Shown here: positions 7,910 through 16,461 of the stretch, piece after piece
Layout of the letters: every line of letters begins with the position of its first letter
Position numbering within the stretch: the first letter of the stretch is position 1
Assembly (NCBI GenBank): GCA_020428905.1
Contig: JAGQLY010000006.1
Location: 1 to 45,982 of the forward strand
Direction of reading: 5' to 3'
Origin: Candidatus Kaiserbacteria bacterium
GTDB lineage: Bacteria > Patescibacteriota > Minisyncoccia > Phycocordibacterales > UBA918
DNA: 45,982 bases
Translations under genes and position numbers: made by a program
The notes under the pieces: model-generated
What the model was told of the DNA's origin: nothing
Databases searched by the model: none
The model's input: the letters and a program-made list of their open reading frames with translations, nothing else

Positions 7910-10078
7910 ATGGCAAAGAAACGAAAACAGAAAGAATCTCGGAATATATTCGACGACCTCTCACCACACACAAAGCAAGCTATCGGCGCAACCATTTTTG
8001 CAGTTCTTGCAGTCTTTTTTATCCTTTCCTCATTTGGAAATGGGTATGCTGGGCCAGTAGGGACCATGACCGACCGTGCGCTCACCTACCTCTTTGGATA
8101 TGGGTTTATACTCGCACCGGTCGTGTGTTTTCTCTATATGTATGTGCTACTCAAGCCGCGAGAAGACAATCACGTCAGTCTTTCCAAGTCAATCGGGGTC
8201 GCGGTTCTCTTTGTTGCCGTTTTAGGTCTCTTTTCACTTGTGGGGGAGCACGGCGGGGTCGTAGGTTCAATGCTCAAGGTACCGCTTACTTGGCTCTTTA
8301 GTGAGATGGTGACTGGCATTGTACTCTCGGCACTCGTTGTCATTGGTGTCTTTCTTACCTTCAACACCAACCTCGCACACCTCTTTCGACGCACAAAACC
8401 CGAAGAAGGTGCGGATGAGGAAGATCTTGTTGCTATTGAACTTCCTGAAACAGAAGACGAATCTTCAGACACCTCTGAAGAAGCTGTTGAAGACGAGGAC
8501 ACAGCAGAGGCGCCTCCGAAGGAAAAACTCTCTGAACGCATGGGCTTTGGTAAGGCGAGTGGTGACTTCGCCGTATCGAGTTTCTCGGGCCCTTACGCTC
8601 CTCCACCACTGAGTCTCCTTAAAAAGGACCGTGGTAAGGCGGGTGGCGGTGATGTGAAAGCAAACGCAAACATCATCAAGCGCACACTCCAGAACTTCAA
8701 TATTCAGGTGGAGATGGATGAAGTCTCTATTGGACCGTCCGTGACTCGCTACGCACTCAAGCCAGCTGAGGGTGTCAGAATTTCAAAGATTGTCGGCCTC
8801 CAAAACAACCTAGAACTCGCACTTGCCGCAAGCCCCGTCCGTATCGAAGCACCAATTCCTGGAAAGTCACTGGTGGGTATTGAAGTACCAAACACTGCGA
8901 AGTCTACCGTAGGCCTCGCTTCCCTCCTTCTTTCTCCTGAATACACAGACTCACCAAAACCGCTCCTGGTTGCACTTGGTCGTGACATCGCCGGCAATGC
9001 GCACTTCGCAAACATTGCTAAAATGCCACACGGTTTGATCGCCGGGACTACCGGCTCCGGAAAATCGGTCACTATTCACGCGCTCGTGACCTCCCTACTC
9101 TTCAGAAACTCACCTGAACAACTACGCTTCATCATGGTTGACCCAAAGCGTGTGGAGCTCACCCTTTACAATGACATCCCACACCTCCTCACCCCAGTGA
9201 TAACAGATGCCAAAAAAGCAATCCTTGCACTCAAGTGGGCAGCCAAGGAAATGGAACGTCGATATGACATATTGCAAGCCGAGAAGGTACGCGATCTTGA
9301 TTCCTATCACCAGAAAGTCTACGGACCAACAAAGGCCGAATTCGAAAAGAACGGCACCGAGGAAGACGCGGACGATCTCCCGGAATCACTCCCTTACATC
9401 GTCGTTATTATCGACGAGCTTGCTGACATCATGTCAACGTACCCACGTGAACTTGAAGCGTCAATTGTGCGTCTGGCACAGATGAGTCGCGCCGTCGGTA
9501 TTCACCTCATCCTCTCAACACAACGCCCATCGGTGAATGTTATTACCGGACTCATCAAGGCAAACGTACCGTCGCGCATCGCCCTTCAGGTCGCGTCTCA
9601 GATCGACTCACGTACCATTCTCGACCAGGTGGGAGCCGAGAAACTCCTCGGACAAGGAGATATGCTCTTCCTTTCTGGCGAACTTTCGAAGCCGCTGCGC
9701 CTCCAATCGGCCTTTATTTCAGAAGAGGAACTGAAGAAAGTGGTTGCCTATCTGAAAGACCAGACCGATGCACATTCGCTTGACTCTATCGATCTTGATG
9801 GTAGTAACGGCGGCAGCCCTGACGCGTTCTTTGCGTCTGCGGTCGATGACGAAGACGGTGACGATCTCTACGAAGATGCACGACAAGCGGTGATTGAGGC
9901 CGGCAAAGCGTCCACGTCATACATTCAACGCAAGCTTCGTGTAGGATACTCCCGCGCCGCACGACTTATGGACATTCTTGAAGAACGAGGCGTCATTGGC
10001 CCTGCCGACGGCTCAAAGCCGCGAGAAATATTGGCTGGGAATAACGAAGAAGACGCGAACACCGAAGAGGACGTATAA
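7910..10078 (+). CDS. ftsK: DNA translocase FtsK
   Basis: A membrane-anchored ATPase that pumps chromosomal DNA through the division septum. 722 residues from the ATG at 7910. Its lysine-rich start (MAKKRKQKES) is more typical than the upstream frame beginning at 7850. About four membrane spans lie in the first 175 residues, followed by a short acidic linker. The motor has Walker A GTTGSGKS at about 379-386 and a Walker B-like VVIIDELAD. A C-terminal gamma winged helix (YIQRKLRVGYSRAARLMDIL) reads KOPS-type sites. The short linker compared with E. coli is normal for SpoIIIE-like forms. It is first in a unit with an Ig-like protein and recA, 9 nt apart and then 18 nt apart. Confidence 0.96.
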   Translation: MAKKRKQKESRNIFDDLSPHTKQAIGATIFAVLAVFFILSSFGNGYAGPVGTMTDRALTYLFGYGFILAPVVCFLYMYVLLKPREDNHVSLSKSIGVAVLFVAVLGLFSLVGEHGGVVGSMLKVPLTWLFSEMVTGIVLSALVVIGVFLTFNTNLAHLFRRTKPEEGADEEDLVAIELPETEDESSDTSEEAVEDEDTAEAPPKEKLSERMGFGKASGDFAVSSFSGPYAPPPLSLLKKDRGKAGGGDVKANANIIKRTLQNFNIQVEMDEVSIGPSVTRYALKPAEGVRISKIVGLQNNLELALAASPVRIEAPIPGKSLVGIEVPNTAKSTVGLASLLLSPEYTDSPKPLLVALGRDIAGNAHFANIAKMPHGLIAGTTGSGKSVTIHALVTSLLFRNSPEQLRFIMVDPKRVELTLYNDIPHLLTPVITDAKKAILALKWAAKEMERRYDILQAEKVRDLDSYHQKVYGPTKAEFEKNGTEEDADDLPESLPYIVVIIDELADIMSTYPRELEASIVRLAQMSRAVGIHLILSTQRPSVNVITGLIKANVPSRIALQVASQIDSRTILDQVGAEKLLGQGDMLFLSGELSKPLRLQSAFISEEELKKVVAYLKDQTDAHSLDSIDLDGSNGGSPDAFFASAVDDEDGDDLYEDARQAVIEAGKASTSYIQRKLRVGYSRAARLMDILEERGVIGPADGSKPREILAGNNEEDANTEEDV

Positions 10079-10087
10079 TATTTCAGT

Positions 10088-10465
10088 ATGGGACGGCGAT
10101 TAGTTAACAACCTACACACACACCAAATTGTACGTATTTTCCTTATTCTCGTCTTTGTGTGTAGTGCGATCTGGTACTTCCTGTTTCAGGCACGCATCTT
10201 TATGGACGGGCCGGAAATCACGCTCATCAATGAGCCAGACACCCTTCAGCACTCACAGACAGTAACCCTCGAAGGAGTCGCACAGAATATCGTCTCCCTC
10301 ACCCTTAACGGCAACACGCTCTCCACCGACGAAGAAGGACGCTTCTCTCGAGCACTGATATTGCCCGAGGGCTATACGGTGGTTACACTTACAGCCAAAG
10401 ACCGCTATGGTCGATACACGTCCCTTGAACGCGAGTTCGTGTATTCCCCCGCCAAAGCACTATAA
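10088..10465 (+). CDS. Single-pass membrane protein with Ig-like domain
   Basis: 125 residues. A basic N-terminus is followed by one membrane helix (about 15-34, IFLILVFVCSAIWYFLF). The outside domain (about 40-120) is a small beta-sandwich with the pattern of bacterial Ig-like/glucodextranase-B modules: VTLEGVAQNIVSLTLNGNTL, then a GRFSRALILPEGYTVVTLTA repeat and AKDRYGR. It sits between ftsK and recA with short gaps, so it is probably co-transcribed. Function unknown. It may bind envelope polymers or partner proteins at the division site. Confidence 0.75.
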   Translation: MGRRLVNNLHTHQIVRIFLILVFVCSAIWYFLFQARIFMDGPEITLINEPDTLQHSQTVTLEGVAQNIVSLTLNGNTLSTDEEGRFSRALILPEGYTVVTLTAKDRYGRYTSLEREFVYSPAKAL

Positions 10466-10483
10466 GTAATCAAATAATTCAGT

Positions 10484-11563
10484 ATGCCCGCAAAAAAGAA
10501 GGTTGTCGTGAAAAAAGCTCCTAAAGTAAAACCCCAATCAGAGACGGCCCCAAAAGACGATACGGTTGATATTAGTGAGACTCTTCGAAGTATCAAGACC
10601 AAGTTTGGCGACGAGGCCATCATGACCCTTGGCGATACACAGAAAGTAAGTGTGGATGCGGTACCCACCGGCTCTATCGGTCTTGACGATGCCCTCGGTA
10701 TTGGCGGCCTCCCTCGCGGACGCATCATAGAAATCTACGGACCAGAATCATCGGGAAAGACGACACTTTCACTACACGTCATTGCTGAAGCGCAGAAATT
10801 GAAGGGTATCTGTGCCTTTATTGATGCGGAACATGCGCTCGATCCCGAGTACGCAAGAAAGATCGGCGTGAAGCTCGATGAACTCCTCATTTCCCAACCA
10901 GATACTGGTGAACAAGCACTTGAGATTGTGGAATCATTGGTACGCTCAGGAAAGATTGACGTAATCGTGATCGATTCTGTTGCCGCACTCACTCCGAAAG
11001 ATGAGATCGAGGGAGAAATGGGAGCAACACACGTAGGTAAGCAGGCACGACTCATGTCACAAGCGCTCCGTAAACTCACTGCTATTACCGCAAAATCAAA
11101 GACTGTGGTTATCTTCATCAACCAGATCCGTATGCAAATCGGTGTGATGTTTGGCAATCCAGAGACGACTCCGGGTGGTAAAGCACTTAAGTTCTACACC
11201 TCTGTCCGACTCGACATCCGACGCATTGCGCAGATCAAAAAGGGTGATGAGGTGGTCGGTGGTCGCCACCGTGTAAAAGTCGTTAAAAACAAAGTCGCCG
11301 CACCATTTCGCACAACAGAATTCGACCTTATCTATAATGAGGGCATCAGTCGTGAAGGCGAGTTACTTGCGCTCGGTGAAAAGTACGGCTTTGTAACAAA
11401 ATCCGGAGCATCGTACAGCTACACTCCCCCGGGCGGAGATGACTCTGCAAAAGTCTCACTTGGTCGCGGCTACGATGCATCACGCACCACACTCCGAGAA
11501 GACAAAAAACTGGCAAACGAGATCCTGAAGCATGTCCGAAGTGCACTGAAAACGGACGCGTAA
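10484..11563 (+). CDS. recA: Recombinase RecA
   Basis: The strand-exchange ATPase of homologous recombination and the SOS response. 359 residues. Walker [10 protein letters not shown] follows the GRIIEIYGP strand. The [10 protein letters not shown] Walker B strand, the loop-1 region ([25 protein letters not shown], shown in part), the [22 protein letters not shown] loop-2 lead (shown in part) and the C-terminal domain are all present. A lysine-rich N-terminal extension of about 25 residues ([15 protein letters not shown]) is longer than in E. coli. It is the last gene of the ftsK unit, followed by a strong terminator. Confidence 0.98.
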   Translation: MPAKKKVVVKKAPKVKPQSETAPKDDTVDISETLRSIKTKFGDEAIMTLGDTQKVSVDAVPTGSIGLDDALGIGGLPRGRIIEIYGPESSGKTTLSLHVIAEAQKLKGICAFIDAEHALDPEYARKIGVKLDELLISQPDTGEQALEIVESLVRSGKIDVIVIDSVAALTPKDEIEGEMGATHVGKQARLMSQALRKLTAITAKSKTVVIFINQIRMQIGVMFGNPETTPGGKALKFYTSVRLDIRRIAQIKKGDEVVGGRHRVKVVKNKVAAPFRTTEFDLIYNEGISREGELLALGEKYGFVTKSGASYSYTPPGGDDSAKVSLGRGYDASRTTLREDKKLANEILKHVRSALKTDA

Positions 11564-11575
11564 CGCTCGCACTGA

Positions 11576-11613
11576 AACCCCGCGAAGGCCGTAGGCCTTC
11601 GCGGGGGGTTTTC
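11576..11613 (+). terminator. Terminator after recA
   Basis: A 14-bp GC-rich stem (CCCCGCGAAGGCC/GGCCTTCGCGGGG) with a GTA loop, then GGTTTTC. It lies between the convergent recA and the 108-residue membrane protein gene. Confidence 0.85.
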
Positions 11614-11623
11614 GTTACCTTAA

Positions 11624-11950
11624 TTATCCTACCTGCACTACCCCGACCCCACGACGATGCGCGGTCCGAAACGAAAAACGAACTGAGATGACGGCGTAAA
11701 TAAACACTCCCAGCAGTATCAGTGTCCACGCCTCCGTATTGGTAATGGCATTATAAAAATACGTACCGAGATGACCCACTTTTGCTTCAGCAAGATTGTG
11801 CAGTACATCCCCAATCGAAACAAAATACGAAAGCGCAATTAACATGCCGAGCGCCAAAAAGCCGTGAAGGAGGAGCGGATCACCCGCCGTGCGTAGTGCA
11901 TACGTATAGTACACACGGCGCATAATTTTGTTGTGTAGTCTGTGCTGCAT
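11624..11950 (-). CDS. Small two-span membrane protein downstream of a sigma factor
   Basis: 108 residues with two hydrophobic spans, about 28-50 (HGFLALGMLIALSYFVSIG) and 73-95 (AWTLILLGVFIYAVISV), and basic ends. No known family was recognised. Its start is 29 nt after the stop of the ECF sigma gene in the same direction, so the two are probably one operon. Membrane partners of ECF factors are often anti-sigma factors. However, this protein lacks an obvious zinc or ASD-type cytosolic domain, so that role is only a guess. An internal ATG at 11923 is an alternative start. Confidence 0.6.
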   Translation of the reverse strand: MQHRLHNKIMRRVYYTYALRTAGDPLLLHGFLALGMLIALSYFVSIGDVLHNLAEAKVGHLGTYFYNAITNTEAWTLILLGVFIYAVISVRFSFRTAHRRGVGVVQVG

Positions 11951-11979
11951 GATGACTATATTCTATAACACCGCCTCTA

Positions 11980-12570
11980 TTAAAAAAGTGACGCCTCTGC
12001 CTGCTCGTTCTTACTTTCTTTCCGAAAATACGCCTTTGCACGGTGAATGCGCGCCTTCACCGCCCCAACACTCTCTCCCGACTCCTTGGCAATATCTTTA
12101 TGGGACCACCGCTCCAGATAGTGGAGGCGCAACACCCGTGCAAAGTGGCTTGGGATCTTCTCGAGAATACGCGCAACACCGTCATGCTGTTCAAGATAGA
12201 GTGTCGCGGCAGTATCGGGAAGCATGTCTTCATACTCTGGGTCGAGCAGCACGACACGCTTCCCTTCTTTCACACACTTGTGGTAACGCGTGAGCGCCGT
12301 GTTAACCAGAATAGTGTACGCCCACGAAGAAAACTTGGCCCCCTCACGAACCTCAAAGCGGTGCGCATTCATGTATATCTTGGTAAAAGTGTCTTGCACC
12401 ACCTCTTCAGCGTCGAGTTCACTAAAGATAATTGATCGCGCCTTGCGCAAAAATGCATCTTGATACCGATCTAGTAGCGCACTAAACAGCCATGGTTCGC
12501 TCTGCGAACGTTGAAGGATTGCTTCATCAGAAAGCTTACGCACATCATCTATCAAGGTAAATCCGAGCAT
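11980..12570 (-). CDS. ECF-type RNA polymerase sigma factor
   Basis: 196 residues with sigma region 2 at about 25-95: YQDAFLRKARSI, then the core-binding helix DAEEVVQDTFTKIYMNAHRF and the -10-reading segment FSSWAYTILVNTALTRYH. Region 4 lies at about 130-185: IPSHFARVLRLHYLERWSHKDIAK, then the recognition helix ESVGAVKARIHRAKAYFRK. Regions 1.1 and 3 are missing, which defines the ECF class. The acidic insert between the regions is short. A small membrane protein follows in the same operon. Promoter targets are unknown. Confidence 0.93.
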   Translation of the reverse strand: MLGFTLIDDVRKLSDEAILQRSQSEPWLFSALLDRYQDAFLRKARSIIFSELDAEEVVQDTFTKIYMNAHRFEVREGAKFSSWAYTILVNTALTRYHKCVKEGKRVVLLDPEYEDMLPDTAATLYLEQHDGVARILEKIPSHFARVLRLHYLERWSHKDIAKESGESVGAVKARIHRAKAYFRKESKNEQAEASLF

Positions 12571-12647
12571 GCTTACATACTAACACCAAATACCCCTCTC
12601 GGAAGTTGCGCACCGCTCCTATACCCGTTCTAATACATACGAATACT

Positions 12648-12676
12648 TTGCCTTTTACTATACAGTTTGCTATAAC
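12648..12676 (+). promoter_or_regulatory. efp promoter
   Basis: TTGCCT (12648-12653), 17-nt spacer ending in TGC, TATAAC (12671-12676). This is a -35 with an extended -10, about 28 nt before the ATG. Confidence 0.65.
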
Positions 12677-12704
12677 AATGGCGTCATAATCCAACACAAT
12701 CTAC

Positions 12705-13280
12705 ATGTCAGTACTTTCATATAATGAAATCACCCTTAAGAAGGTCATTCTCTGGAACGATGAGCCCTGTCTCGTGGTTGCGTCACACGTGTTTCGCAAG
12801 CAGCAGCGCAAGCCGGTCAACATCACCAAGCTCAAAAGTTTGATTTCCGGACGCGTTATTGAGCAAACCTTCCACCAAAATGAGACGGTCGAGGAGGCCG
12901 ACATCGAATCTCGACCGATTGAACTTATTTATGAAAATAAGGGCGAATATTGGTTTTGCACCCCAGATAAGCCGAGCGAACGGTTCTCTCTCTCACACGA
13001 CATCGTGGGAGACGAAGTGCGTTTCCTCAAGCCCAAGAGCGTCATTGATGCTGTCGTGTTCAATGAAAACATTATCGGTGTGAAGATGCCTATCAAAGCC
13101 GAGCTGATGGTGAAGGAGGCGGCTCCCGCAGTGAAAGGCAATACGTCTTCCGGCGCAACCAAAGAAGTTACCCTTGAAACGGGCGCAACCATCCAGGTCC
13201 CGATGTTCATCAATGAGGGCGATGTGATCGCCGTAAATACCGAGACCGGACTGTACTCTGAGCGAGTGGAAAAGGCGTAG
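12705..13280 (+). CDS. efp: Translation elongation factor P with divergent loop
   Basis: Rescues ribosomes stalled at polyproline. 191 residues with three beta-barrel domains: a KOW-like N-terminal domain (1-65), a central domain (about 66-130, PIELIYENKGEYWFCTP, VRFLKPKSVIDAVVFNENIIGVKMP) and a C-terminal OB domain ending IQVPMFINEGDVIAVNTETG. The odd part is the tip loop. Where E. coli has KPGKGQAF around Lys34, this protein reads FRKQQRKP at 30-37, so an ungapped alignment puts Gln34 at the modified position. The PGKG motif is gone although several Lys/Arg flank it. Monocistronic, with its own promoter and terminator. Confidence 0.93.
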   Translation: MSVLSYNEITLKKVILWNDEPCLVVASHVFRKQQRKPVNITKLKSLISGRVIEQTFHQNETVEEADIESRPIELIYENKGEYWFCTPDKPSERFSLSHDIVGDEVRFLKPKSVIDAVVFNENIIGVKMPIKAELMVKEAAPAVKGNTSSGATKEVTLETGATIQVPMFINEGDVIAVNTETGLYSERVEKA

Positions 13281-13300
13281 GGTGTTAAGAACATCTCGGC

Positions 13301-13332
13301 AAAACCCCGCAGCCTTCGGCCGCGGGGTTTTG
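13301..13332. terminator. Bidirectional terminator between efp and rpsR
   Basis: AAAACCCCGC...GCGGGGTTTT hairpin with A-run and T-run on either side. It serves the convergent efp and rpsF-ssb-rpsR units. Confidence 0.85.
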
Positions 13333-13346
13333 CTTTGCCCCAGTAA

Positions 13347-13541
13347 CTATCGAGAGACGTATGACACCAGTGCCATGAAGCGAGCACGCTTAACTGCTCG
13401 TGCGAGGTCGCGCTGACCGTGCGCAGAGAGTCCAGTGCGACGACGATTAAAGATACGCGCATGCGGATTGAGATTGGCCATGATACGATCGGTATCTTTG
13501 TAGTCGAAGTGCTCGATGATGTTGTTTTCCTTTTTTTCCAT
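13347..13541 (-). CDS. rpsR: Ribosomal protein bS18
   Basis: A 64-residue small-subunit protein that pairs with S6 on the platform. The family core is clear: FDYKDTDRI, then RIFNRRRTGLSAHGQRDLAR and a basic helix AVKRARFMALVSY. It is the third gene of the classical rpsF-ssb-rpsR order. There is no zinc-type CxxC pair. Confidence 0.95.
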   Translation of the reverse strand: MEKKENNIIEHFDYKDTDRIMANLNPHARIFNRRRTGLSAHGQRDLARAVKRARFMALVSYVSR

Positions 13542-13585
13542 AATTTCTCTAGGGTTGCTAAATGTAGTTGAGTAGAGTTCTAAAA

Positions 13586-14026
13586 CTAGAAAGGGATATC
13601 CTCCGGATTAATATCCTCTTCTGGATATTCCGGCGCTCCGTCCTGTGGTGCGGCATCCTTTGGTGCGGTTGCCGGCGCATCACCGTTTGGTGCGCTACTA
13701 CCAACACGCACACCAAATTGTACGCGATCAGCAATAATTTCGGTTCGGTACTGCTTCTGACCATCTTTTTCCCAACTACGTGTTTGCAGGCGACCCTCAA
13801 CGAGCGCACCACTCCCCTTCTTGAGATACTGGTTAACCGTTTCGGCTTGACGTCCGAAGACCACAATGTTGTGGTAGTCGGTTTGCTCTTGTCGAGCCCC
13901 GTCACGATCCTTATAGACACGATTGGTTGCAAGTGAGAACGAACATACCTGCATACCGCTTGGAAGACTCTTGAGCTCCGGGTCGCGGGTCAAGTTTCCG
14001 TAAATCATTGCTTTGTTAAGGTACAT
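13586..14026 (-). CDS. ssb: Single-stranded DNA-binding protein
   Basis: Coats single-stranded DNA in replication and repair and recruits partners. 146 residues. The OB fold (1-105) begins MYLNKAMIYGNLTRDPEL and has the typical TDYHNIVVFGRQAETVNQYLKKG strand-helix (shown in part). It ends in an Ala/Pro/Asp linker and the acidic tail NPEDIPF, the partner-binding tip. It lies between rpsF and rpsR with gaps of 20 and 44 nt, a single operon. Confidence 0.96.
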   Translation of the reverse strand: MYLNKAMIYGNLTRDPELKSLPSGMQVCSFSLATNRVYKDRDGARQEQTDYHNIVVFGRQAETVNQYLKKGSGALVEGRLQTRSWEKDGQKQYRTEIIADRVQFGVRVGSSAPNGDAPATAPKDAAPQDGAPEYPEEDINPEDIPF

Positions 14027-14046
14027 GGTAGATGCGTAATTAGTGA

Positions 14047-14631
14047 CTAAGCTTCTTCCTTGTTCTCTTCTTCGTTGTCCGACGTAATTTTTTCGAGTGA
14101 TTCGTCGAGTTCAGTTTCAGAAACTTCGTGAGCTTCCTCCACCTCCTTTGGAGACTCTCCTATCGACTTCCCCTCGTCATCAGCAGATTGCTCCATATCG
14201 ACGGTAGCGACCATTTTCTGAGAATTACGATACTCATGGTATCGGAACGGGTTCTCCTCCTCAAGACGAGAGAGTTTGAGGACGAGAAACCGCAACAGCT
14301 GCGGCTGCGCTTCAACCTCCGCAGTAAGCGCACCAAGCGCCTCCGGCGCAAGCTGAAAACGGACCCAACCAAAGTACGCGCTGCCAAACTTTCGGTTCTT
14401 GCCCTCAATCGCTTTCACGATTTCGTACGCAAGATCGATACGTTCAGGCGCTTCTTCAGCCGTTAGTGTTCCGCCCGCGTTAGTAATGAGTGATTTGAGT
14501 GTATCAAATACACCAGACACTTCCCCTTCAGTAACCGTTGGAAGTACGTGGAAAGCGAATTCGTAGCTATTTTGCTCATCATTGTGAGTTGCTACCGCCG
14601 CTTCGGCTACCGGCATCGTTGTTTCTGCCAT
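14047..14631 (-). CDS. rpsF: Ribosomal protein bS6 with long acidic tail
   Basis: Small-subunit platform protein. I take the ATG at 14631 (MAETTMPVAEA), giving 194 residues. The frame is open 15 codons further, but that segment (Cys/Pro-rich) does not look native. The S6 ferredoxin-like fold spans about 22-120: YEFAFHVLPTVTEGEV, RIDLAYEIVKAIEGKNRKFGS, FGWVRFQLAPEAL, and LLRFLVLKLSRLEEENPFRY. The last 60 or so residues are a Glu/Asp/Ser-rich tail absent from most S6 proteins, parallel to the acidic extension in L7/L12. E. coli S6 carries only added glutamates there. Confidence 0.93.
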   Translation of the reverse strand: MAETTMPVAEAAVATHNDEQNSYEFAFHVLPTVTEGEVSGVFDTLKSLITNAGGTLTAEEAPERIDLAYEIVKAIEGKNRKFGSAYFGWVRFQLAPEALGALTAEVEAQPQLLRFLVLKLSRLEEENPFRYHEYRNSQKMVATVDMEQSADDEGKSIGESPKEVEEAHEVSETELDESLEKITSDNEEENKEEA

Positions 14632-14700
14632 GTGTTTGAAACAATTACCTGGTAATGGCAAGGAGCACGGTACCATATATAGCCAAACCTTTCAACATGA

Positions 14701-14729
14701 AAAACCCCGCAGCGCACGCGCTGCGGGGT
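14701..14729 (-). terminator. Terminator of the 184-residue protein gene
   Basis: CCCCGCAGCGC/GCGCTGCGGGG stem followed by five T on the minus strand, about 20 nt after the stop codon at 14748. It separates that gene from rpsF. Confidence 0.85.
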
Positions 14730-14747
14730 CCTCTACCTCATCAGTCC

Positions 14748-15302
14748 TTAGTGGATCGTCTCCTCGCAGGACACAATCCAGTGGACATGTGTCCCTCCTG
14801 CGAGAACACACCGATCCTTGTTCCCCACATCGATTATCCAGTTTTTCTCGATGTGGTGCCAAGAGACTAAGACCGCATCCTTTTCTTCCGAATCCGCCCT
14901 CACCAAGCAGAAGACGTTCGGACGTCTGTCTCTGATAAGAATGGATGGACTCTTGGTCCCTTCCGTTTCGGCCTTGAGATCGAGGAGGAGGTGCAGTCTG
15001 AGAAACCGCACAAACAATTCCGTGTTCGAGAGTCCATGCTCACGTGGGAGCAAGCTCGATATTTCTTGGCCGACTATCCGTTGGTTGAGATGTACCGAGA
15101 ATCCTTCCAGGCACATCTTTACAAATCTCTCATCCTGGAGCACATCCATGCCCAGAACCCTCTCAGCTTCCTGTGAGAGGAAGATGCGCTCTGGATATAG
15201 CCGATCGAGGCTACCCCCCACAGCCTCATACACCCCCCACACAAACCCACCTCCAATCACTCCTCCGGCCGGGCGTTCTGCCCGTGTTTCTGTTTCTTGC
15301 AT
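14748..15302 (-). CDS. Hypothetical protein, 184 residues, strong ribosome binding site
   Basis: I do not recognise this family. The ATG at 15302 follows AAGGAGGGG at 9 nt, one of the few strong Shine-Dalgarno sites in the window, so I prefer it to the frame opening at 15404. Residues 1-60 are Gly/Arg/Glu-mixed with a GGVIGGGFVWGVYEAVGG stretch. A helical Leu-rich middle (VRFLRLHLLLDLKAE) follows. The end is a beta-rich region with Trp, His and Cys (VLVSWHHIEKNWIIDVG, GGTHVHWIVSCEE). It is probably soluble, with no signal peptide. It has its own terminator and may be a strain-specific gene. Confidence 0.55.
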   Translation of the reverse strand: MQETETRAERPAGGVIGGGFVWGVYEAVGGSLDRLYPERIFLSQEAERVLGMDVLQDERFVKMCLEGFSVHLNQRIVGQEISSLLPREHGLSNTELFVRFLRLHLLLDLKAETEGTKSPSILIRDRRPNVFCLVRADSEEKDAVLVSWHHIEKNWIIDVGNKDRCVLAGGTHVHWIVSCEETIH

Positions 15303-15470
15303 TTTGAGCCCCTCCTTCAGGGCTGAAATTTGGTGGTAAAAAGAACAAACCGGCCCGGGACGCCCCGAGTCGGAGTACATATCGCCTAGTATTCCAAGCG
15401 ACAAGCCACGATTTTAATAGACGTACTCGAGTATGTCAATGTGTACAACTCATGATACAATCGAGACACG

Positions 15471-16382
15471 ATGCAAACGAAAACCACCTTTTTCCGACTC
15501 TACTACGCTACTGCCGGCGCGGGCATCGTACTGCTCCTTGTGGCACTCTATCTCGGCTTTTCTCTCTACCAGAAACACCAAGCTCTCGCAGAGACGAGCG
15601 CAACACTTGCAGAAGCGCAGTCTGAGCTTGCTGCACTTCACGAGCGCTTCGACACCACTTTAGCCGCACTCGAAGCAGCCGAGGAAGAAAACGACGACTT
15701 GCGTGACGACTTGCGTGACGAAAAAAATCGCAACGAAGACTTTGAGGATCAGATCCAGAAAATAACCGGCACTGTCGGCCAACTCGACAAGCTCTCAAAG
15801 ACCGACCCCGAGCTTCTCCAAAAATATTCAAAGGTGTTCTTCCTTAACGAACACTACATGCCCGAGAAACTTGTCGCGCTTGCCAAGAAGTACCTCTCTG
15901 ATCCCGCTGAACCAACGTTCATACACGCGGAAGTGGAATCGTTCCTTGAAGATATGATTGATGATGCGGCAGACGATGATGTCGAGCTCAAGATCGTATC
16001 GGCCTTCCGCTCATTTGATACACAAGCGAGTCTCAAGGGTGCATACACAGTCACGTACGGTAGTGGCGCAAATGCCTTCTCTGCAGACCAGGGCTACTCT
16101 GAACACCAGCTCGGCACCACCATCGACCTCACCACCACAAATCTAGGTGGCGGTCTCGACGGATTCCAAAACACTCCGGCATACGCATGGCTCACCAAGA
16201 ATGCGTACAGATACGGCTTCGTACTCTCCTACCCTGAAAACAATGCGTACTATATTTTCGAGCCGTGGCACTGGCGCTTTGTTGGAACCGATCTTGCAGA
16301 CGATCTCCATGATGATAAAAAATACTTCTACGATCTCGACCAGCGCGAAATAGACACCTACCTTGTTTCGATTTTTGACTAG
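15471..16382 (+). CDS. VanY-like D-alanyl-D-alanine carboxypeptidase (peptidase M15)
   Basis: Trims the terminal D-Ala from peptidoglycan stem peptides outside the cell. 303 residues. An N-terminal membrane anchor (about 9-32) is followed by a heptad-rich coiled coil (about 35-110, rich in Ala/Glu, with a DDLRDDLRDE repeat). The M15B catalytic domain (about 120-303) has SAFRSFDTQ, the zinc motif SEHQLGTTIDL and the closing EPWHWRFVG. The His and Asp of the SxHxxGxxxD motif and the final His are all present. An extended -10 (TGATACAAT) lies about 9 nt before the ATG. Confidence 0.9.
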   Translation: MQTKTTFFRLYYATAGAGIVLLLVALYLGFSLYQKHQALAETSATLAEAQSELAALHERFDTTLAALEAAEEENDDLRDDLRDEKNRNEDFEDQIQKITGTVGQLDKLSKTDPELLQKYSKVFFLNEHYMPEKLVALAKKYLSDPAEPTFIHAEVESFLEDMIDDAADDDVELKIVSAFRSFDTQASLKGAYTVTYGSGANAFSADQGYSEHQLGTTIDLTTTNLGGGLDGFQNTPAYAWLTKNAYRYGFVLSYPENNAYYIFEPWHWRFVGTDLADDLHDDKKYFYDLDQREIDTYLVSIFD

Positions 16383-16461
16383 CTCAGTCACAGAACACCT
16401 CGTGGACCTGCCTCGAGAATGAACACAAATAACCGGTCCCACACAACGCGACCCCTTGCTT

